A stretch of DNA of 64,000 bases from Tragulus kanchil. Taxonomy: Eukaryota; Chordata; Mammalia; Artiodactyla; Tragulidae. Below are positions 57,658 to 64,000 of this stretch, in pieces (the first letter of the stretch is position 1; every line of letters begins with the position of its first letter). The notes under the pieces were generated by a model that saw only the letters and a program-made list of their open reading frames with translations, did not search any database and was not told where the DNA came from. Location: contig JAIOJX010000025.1 in assembly GCA_022376925.1 (NCBI GenBank), forward strand, positions 6,355,141 through 6,419,140. The letters run 5' to 3'. Made by a program: the position numbers and the translations under genes.

Positions 57658-59905
57658 CAAAACATAAAGTATTCTTTCCCAGAAATGCTTAATAAAAATT
57701 TTTAAACATTCATGTAATTTATGTGCTCAGTTGTTCACCAAACAAAACAACCTCAAATTAGTTTAAACTAATGCTAAACCTATCTGGATGACTAAATAAT
57801 GTACATATCAATATAATATAAATTATTAAACAATCTTTCAGCGAATGTTTTAAAATGAAAACCAGCTGAAATCAAGCAGTAAACAAGTGATATATACATG
57901 TAGAAACACACATATACTCAAGCACTGAAGAGTTTCTATTTTGCTAAAAATAAATTCAGGAGAAAACTAAAGTGCAACACACTAAACCTCTGGATTTGGA
58001 ATACATACATTTTTTTTTAAACATTTATTGATTGATTGATTGATTTGGGGGGGTGGGGAGGGGGGGTGGGCCGCTTCTATTGGTCTTTCATTTGTCTATT
58101 TTCATCCATCTTTGTTCTTTGGCCCATGTGGGCCACCCATCGAGGTGGCCTCTGTTGTCGCAGAGCACCGGCTCTGGGCGCATGTGCTCCAGAGCTCCTG
58201 CTAGGTAATTGGACACATTAGTCTAGCCGCTCCACGGCACGTGGGATCTTCCCAGGCCAGGGATCGAACTGGTGCCCCTTGCACTGCAAGACGGTGTCCT
58301 TATCCACTGGACCACCAGGGAAGCCCTGGAATACATACATTTTATTTTCTTTGTGCTTGTTTGTTCTGTGCTTTAATTAAAATGTCTTAGACTGAAAATA
58401 AAAGAAAATTCAGCTCAACTGGCTGAAGCAATAAGGGAAATATACTATTACACTTGAAAGCCATTCCAGAGGTAGTCCAATAACAGAGCAGTAAATTTTA
58501 CAGCTGAATGATTTCACCATGGATTGGTGCTCTCTCCTTTGGACTCTCTCATCCTCGTCAGCATGGTTTTGCTTTTGTTCTTAGGCTGCTCCCTTTGTAC
58601 AAATAAGATGAGTACAGTATCTCTAAGCATTGCAACTCAGACAACATTCAAAAGCCAAAAGCAGAAAAGAAATATACACTTTTCTCAAGCCCTTTATGAA
58701 AGTGAGGAAAATCTCAGACCCCATGGCCAAAACAGGCTTCATTCCCATTATATAACTCATCACTGACAAAAAAAAATTAGCAACTAAGCAATTCTTTTCA
58801 AAACATAAAGTATTCTTTCCCAGAAATGCTTAATAAAAATTTTTAAACATTCATGTAATTTATGTGCTCAGTTGTTCACCAAACAAAACAACCTCAAATT
58901 AGTTTAAACTAATGCTAAACCTATCTGGATGACTAAATAATGTACATATCAATATAATATAAATTATTAAACAATCTTTCAGCGAATGTTTTAAAATGAA
59001 AACCAGCTGAAATCAAGCAGTAAACAAGTGATATATACATGTAGAAACACACATATACTCAAGCACTGAAGAGTTTCTATTTTGCTAAAAATAAATTCAG
59101 GAGAAAACTAAAGTGCAACACACTAAACCTCTGGATTTGGAATACATACATTTTTTTTTAAACATTTATTGATTGATTGATTGATTTGGGGGGGTGGGGA
59201 GGGGTGGGCCGCTTCTATTGGTCTTTCATTTGTCTATTTTCATCCATCTTTGTTCTTTGGCCCATGTGGGCCACCCATCGAGGTGGCCTCTGTTGTCGCA
59301 GAGCACCGGCTCTGGGCGCATGTGCTCCAGAGCTCCTGCTAGGTAATTGGACCCATTAGTCTAGCCGCTCCACGGCACGTGGGATCTTCCCAGGCCAGGG
59401 ATCGAACTGGTGCCCCTTGCACTGCAAGACGGTGTCCTTATCCACTGGACCACCAGGGAAGCCCTGGAATACATACATTTTATTTTCTTTGTGCTTGTTT
59501 GTTCTGTGCTTTAATTAAAATGTCTTAGACTGAAAATAAAAGAAAATTCAGCTCAACTGGCTGAAGCAATAAGGGAAATATACTATTACACTTGAAAGCC
59601 ATTCCAGAGGTAGTCCAATAACAGAGCAGTAAATTTTACAGCTGAATGATTTCACCATGGATTGGTGCTCTCTCCTTTGGACTCTCTCATCCTCGTCAGC
59701 ATGGTTTTGCTTTTGTTCTTAGGCTGCTCCCTTTGTACAAATAAGATGAGTACAGTATCTCTAAGCATTGCAACTCAGACAACATTCAAAAGCCAAAAGC
59801 AGAAAAGAAATATACACTTTTCTCAAGCCCTTTATGAAAGTGAGGAAAATCTCAGACCCCATGGCCAAAACAGGCTTCATGCCCATTATATAACTCATCA
59901 CTGAC
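57658..59905. repeat. Tandem duplication 17, offset about 1138-1141 bp
   Basis: Copy 1 is about 57658-58768 and copy 2 about 58799-59905. Both contain a whole antisense SINE with target repeats; copy 2 lost three G in its G-run. The junction at 58768-58799 is an A-run plus about 25 extra bases. Confidence 0.95.
58014..58326 (-). mobile_element. Young CHR-derived SINE, antisense (duplicate at 59155-59464)
   Basis: Full length, with tail (GATT)n/A-run. Target-site duplication TGGAATACATACATTTT at 57997-58013 and 58327-58343, exact over 17 bp. NRF1-like site decayed by one CpG change (GCGCATGTGC). Confidence 0.88.
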
Positions 59906-61709
59906 AAGGAGAATGAAATTGAAAATGTTGATTTAAATTAAGAAAACACAATTCCTAGAGCTGAGAAGAGTCCTAACTTTCCCTGAAGAGCATGTCCACT
60001 CAATATCTTAACATTCATTCTGATTGGAAGGAATAACATCCAACAAGACCTAAATCAACAGAGATTATTCTATATGCAAAGGGTGACTGTATTAGTTCTC
60101 TACTGCTGCTATAACAACTTACCACAATCTTAGTGGTTTAAAAGAACACACATTTGTATCTTACAGTTCAGGAAGTCAGGTGTTTAAATGGGTCTGCATC
60201 GCTGCATTCCTTCTGAAGGTTCTAGAAAAGAATATGTTTCCTCACCTTTTCCAGTTTCTAAAGACTGCTGATGTTACTTGGCTCAAAGCCCTGCATTATC
60301 CTTATCTCTGACACAGTCGCCACATCTCCATCTCTATTTCTGACACTCCTGACTCTAGGTGTCCTTTTGACTTATAGCGTTCAGTCAAATAACTACAGAA
60401 TGATTTCCCCATCTCTAGATCCTCAACTTAGTCACATCAACAAAATCCCTTCTGCCAAGTAAAGTAACAGAGTCACAGGTTGGAAAGATTAGGAGGTAGA
60501 CATCTTTGAAAGACCACTATTCTGTTTGATCACATAGAATCAACATGACTGAACATTGCACAGTGACCTATCATACAAATGCCAGTTATCTCTGAAACAA
60601 CATATACAGTGCATAGAATACCACTATTCTTGAAAATTTACACAGAATCAACATGAGAATGCAATACTACTATTACACTTGAAGGCCATTCCAGAGGTAG
60701 TCCAATAACAGAGCAGTAAATTTTACAGCTGAATGATTTCACCATGGATTGGTGCTCTCTCCTTTGGACTCTCTCATCCTCGTCAGCATGGTTTTGCTTT
60801 TGTTCTTAGGCTGCTCCCTTTGTACAAATAAGATGAGTACAGTATCTCTAAGCATTGCAACTCAGACAACATTCAAAAGCCAAAAGCAGAAAAGAAATAT
60901 ACACTTTTCTCAAGCCCTTTATGAAAGTGAGGAAAATCTCAGACCCCATGGCCAAAACAGGCTTCATGCCCATTATATAACTCATCACTGACAAGGAGAA
61001 TGAAATTGAAAATGTTGATTTAAATTAAGAAAACACAATTCCTAGAGCTGAGAAGAGTCCTAACTTTCCCTGAAGAGCATGTCCACTCAATATCTTAACA
61101 TTCATTCTGATTGGAAGGAATAACATCCAACAAGACCTAAATCAACAGAGATTATTCTATATGCAAAGGGTGACTGTATTAGTTCTCTACTGCTGCTATA
61201 ACAACTTACCACAATCTTAGTGGTTTAAAAGAACACACATTTGTATCTTACAGTTCAGGAAGTCAGGTGTTTAAATGGGTCTGCATCGCTGCATTCCTTC
61301 TGAAGGTTCTAGAAAAGAATATGTTTCCTCACCTTTTCCAGTTTCTAAAGACTGCTGATGTTACTTGGCTCAAAGCCCTGCATTATCCTTATCTCTGACA
61401 CAGTCGCCACATCTCCATCTCTATTTCTGACACTCCTGACTCTAGGTGTCCTTTTGACTTATAGCGTTCAGTCAAATAACTACAGAATGATTTCCCCATC
61501 TCTAGATCCTCAACTTAGTCACATCAACAAAATCCCTTCTGCCAAGTAAAGTAACAGAGTCACAGGTTGGAAAGATTAGGAGGTAGACATCTTTGAAAGA
61601 CCACTATTCTGTTTGATCACATAGAATCAACATGACTGAACATTGCACAGTGACCTATCATACAAATGCCAGTTATCTCTGAAACAACATATACAGTGCA
61701 TAGAATACC
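59581..61709. repeat. Tandem duplication 18, offset 1087 bp
   Basis: Copy 1 is 59581-60622 and copy 2 is about 60668-61709. Together with duplication 17 the segment around 58440-58760 is present three times (58440, 59581, 60668). About 45 junction bases (60623-60667) are a garbled form of neighbouring sequence. Confidence 0.95.
60091..60475 (-). mobile_element. MLT1-like LTR fragment (duplicate at 61178-61562)
   Basis: gtattagttctctactgctg, ataacaacttaccacaatct, tagtggtttaaaagaacaca and gcattccttctgaaggttct match the antisense order of MLT1-type ERVL-MaLR LTRs. No coding content; ancient. Confidence 0.6.
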
Positions 61710-61711
61710 AA

Positions 61712-61935
61712 TCAAAATTCCAGGGGAACAAACTCACTTTCAAACATTTACAGAAAACTAAAGGTGCATACACAGCTAAATCAACTCTGAAAAAGAAACT
61801 TTAAGAAATGGGGTACTTTCCCAATGCAATATCTAGATACCCTAAAAAGTCTTTGCACTAAACACTATAGCACTAGCATGGGCTTAGGCATTAAACAATG
61901 TTTCCAGATAGAAAGGAAAGAAGGTGGGAAACAGA
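61712..61935 (+). mobile_element. Ancient L1 ORF2 fragment (partial duplicate at 62897-63050)
   Basis: accaatcaaaattccagggg and the following text resemble decayed L1M ORF2 in sense orientation. Low similarity, no open frame. Confidence 0.45.
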
Positions 61936-61944
61936 TTGATAATT

Positions 61945-62130
61945 TTTCTTCTTTTTTTCCCCCCAGTTTTGTTGAGATATAATTGACATATAATCTTGTA
62001 TTAGTTTAAGGTGTAAAACATGACTTGAAACAAGTATATGTTACAAAATGTTTACCATAATTAGCGTAGTTAACATCCATCACCTCACATCACCTATCGA
62101 ACAGCACCGAGAATTCTACTCAACACTCTG
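61945..62130 (-). mobile_element. L1M 3' UTR fragment, antisense (duplicate at 63080-63264)
   Basis: ttgttgagatataattgaca, tgtattagtttaaggtgtaa and gttaacatccatcacctcac are the reverse complement of the L1MA/L1MB 3' end. Confidence 0.7.
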
Positions 62131-62139
62131 TTACAATTA

Positions 62140-62600
62140 ATTTTAGGTGTCAACTTGAATGGATCATGGGGTGGCTGGATGTCTGGTTAAACATCACTTC
62201 TGGGTGTGTCTGCATGTGTTAAAATTTTCTTGAGGGTGTTTTCAGAGGACATCAGTATTAGAACTGAGGAACTGAGTAAAGCAGATGGCCCTTCCCAGTG
62301 TGGGTGGGCAACATCTCATCTGTTAAGAGACCAAATAGACAAAGTATGGAGGCAGGCTGAATTGGTTCTCTGCCTGATTGCTTGAGCTGAGAACCTGATT
62401 TTCTGCCCTCAAGGCTCCTCATTCTCAGGTGTTCAAACTCAGACTGGAATATGCAACATTGGTTCTGTGGCTCTAAGGCTTTTGAACTACAAGCACTGCA
62501 TGTGTTCTTGGGTCTCTGACTTACAGACAATAGACTTTGGGACTTCTCAGACTCCATAATTGTATGAGTCAGTTTTTCACAATACACTATACCTATATAC
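62140..62600. repeat. Ancient dispersed repeat, family not assigned (duplicate at 63275-63735)
   Basis: ggtgtcaacttgaatggatc, gagtaaagcagatggccctt and gggacttctcagactccata recall a common old mammalian interspersed repeat, but I could not name the family with confidence. The 114-codon open frame on the reverse strand is incidental. Confidence 0.5.
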
Positions 62601-64000
62601 ACATACTATTGGTTCTTTTTCCTGGGAGAATCCTGAAGAATGTGCTTGTCTTTCATCTTTTTCCCTGTGCTGCTCTCATTGACTCCTGTAGCTCCACAAC
62701 ATGAGGAAAGTCTGTCTCTGCTCACCTCTGCTCTCTTTTGACCCTGTTTATGCCTTAAACCTGCTGCAGCTCTCCTTTGTTCTGACTGAGCCACAATGCT
62801 GATGATGTTCAAAATTATATGATTAACTTCCAATCTAGGACATTTACCCTAGTTTTTATAAAGACCTGCTTGGTAGCAAAATACCTCTCAAAAATAAAGG
62901 TGCATACACAGCTAAATCAACTCTGAAAAGAAACTTTAAGAAATGGGGTACTTTCCCAATGCAATATCTAGATACCCTAAAAGTCTTTGCACTAAACACT
63001 ATAGCACTAGCATGGGCTTAGGCATTAAACAATGTTTCCAGATAGAAAGGAAAGAAGGTGGGAAACAGATTGATAATTTTTCTTCTTTTTTTCCCCCCAG
63101 TTTTGTTGAGATATAATTGACATATAATCTTGTATTAGTTTAAGGTGTAAAACATGACTTGAAACAAGTATATGTTACAAAATGTTTACCATAATTAGCG
63201 TAGTTAACATCCATCACCTCACATCACCTATCGAACAGCACCGAGAATTCTACTCAACACTCTGTTACAATTAATTTTAGGTGTCAACTTGAATGGATCA
63301 TGGGGTGGCTGGATGTCTGGTTAAACATCACTTCTGGGTGTGTCTGCATGTGTTAAAATTTTCTTGAGGGTGTTTTCAGAGGACATCAGTATTAGAACTG
63401 AGGAACTGAGTAAAGCAGATGGCCCTTCCCAGTGTGGGTGGGCAACATCTCATCTGTTAAGAGACCAAATAGACAAAGTATGGAGGCAGGCTGAATTGGT
63501 TCTCTGCCTGATTGCTTGAGCTGAGAACCTGATTTTCTGCCCTCAAGGCTCCTCATTCTCAGGTGTTCAAACTCAGACTGGAATATGCAACATTGGTTCT
63601 GTGGCTCTAAGGCTTTTGAACTACAAGCACTGCATGTGTTCTTGGGTCTCTGACTTACAGACAATAGACTTTGGGACTTCTCAGACTCCATAATTGTATG
63701 AGTCAGTTTTTCACAATACACTATACCTATATACACATACTATTGGTTCTTTTTCCTGGGAGAATCCTGAAGAATGTGCTTGTCTTTCATCTTTTTCCCT
63801 GTGCTGCTCTCATTGACTCCTGTAGCTCCACAACATGAGGAAAGTCTGTCTCTGCTCACCTCTGCTCTCTTTTGACCCTGTTTATGCCTTAAACCTGCTG
63901 CAGCTCTCCTTTGTTCTGACTGAGCCACAATGCTGATGATGTTCAAAATTATATGATTAACTTCCAATCTAGGACATTTTTACTATTTACTGTGTTCTAA

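Larger units (their letters stand above)
61760..63979. repeat. Tandem duplication 19, offset about 1134 bp, reaching the window end
   Basis: Copy 1 is about 61760-62840 and copy 2 about 62896-63979. Copy 2 has one A fewer in two A-runs. Junction 62841-62895 contains about 50 bases matching neither copy exactly. Confidence 0.95.

Noticed and set aside
62258..62602. 114-codon minus-strand frame, present twice
   Set aside because: It lies in an old dispersed repeat and the second copy is the tandem duplication; no protein family recognised.
2373..63979. Idea that the 1.1-kb tandem blocks are a new amplification system
   Set aside because: Uniform unit size with unrelated content, homopolymer-indel differences and garbled joins fit assembly error much better; no shared sequence motif was seen at the joins.

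Overview
This is nuclear DNA from a mammal, almost certainly a ruminant artiodactyl. It is AT-rich, contains a split vertebrate gene with GT..AG introns, and carries BovA/Bov-tA, CHR-type, MIR, L2 and L1 repeats. A young CHR-derived SINE that I do not recognise from cattle or sheep is scattered through the window, so a lineage outside Bovidae is possible (inference). No bacterial-type genes, CRISPR arrays, tRNA or rRNA genes were found.

The only host protein-coding gene I can support is QRFPR (GPR103), the receptor for the RFamide neuropeptide 26RFa/QRFP, on the minus strand. Coding exons 2 to 6 lie at 33577-33419, 31535-31474, 24991-24756, 20738-20641 (exon 5, one of three copies) and 19939-19539 (exon 6 with the stop). 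Their 956 coding bases fit a protein of about 431 residues once exon 1 (about 114 residues) is added. Exon 1 is not visible between 33.6 kb and 64 kb and presumably lies beyond the right edge.

The dominant structure is a series of 19 direct tandem duplications. Seventeen have a repeat offset of about 1.08-1.18 kb regardless of what they contain; two (949 and 605 bp) have junctions inside SINEs. Copies are nearly identical, differ mostly by homopolymer indels, and usually meet at a short degraded junction. They cut through introns, exons, SINEs and L1s alike. About 20 kb of the 64 kb is second-copy sequence. I read this as false duplication from unmerged contig or read overlaps in a long-read assembly, not as biology. 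It triplicates QRFPR exon 5 and partly duplicates exon 6.

Layout: 1-19 kb is 3' flank of QRFPR, made of SINEs, old L1 and duplication blocks. 19.5-33.6 kb is QRFPR exons 6 to 2. 33.6-36 kb is intron 1 with an L2. 36.1-40.5 kb is a minus-strand L1 with a complete 5' end but no 3' end, flanked by an 11-bp target-site duplication and inflated by two false duplications. 41-46 kb is SINEs, old repeats and a small Tigger-like DNA transposon. 46.5-50.3 kb is an ancient minus-strand L1. 52.2-53.2 kb is a young 5'-truncated L1 with an 18-bp target-site duplication. 54-64 kb is SINEs, MaLR-like LTR pieces, old L1 and further duplication blocks.

I found no convincing novel system. The most useful observations are the duplication artefact, the 3'-truncated L1, and the young SINE family carrying an NRF1-like palindrome.
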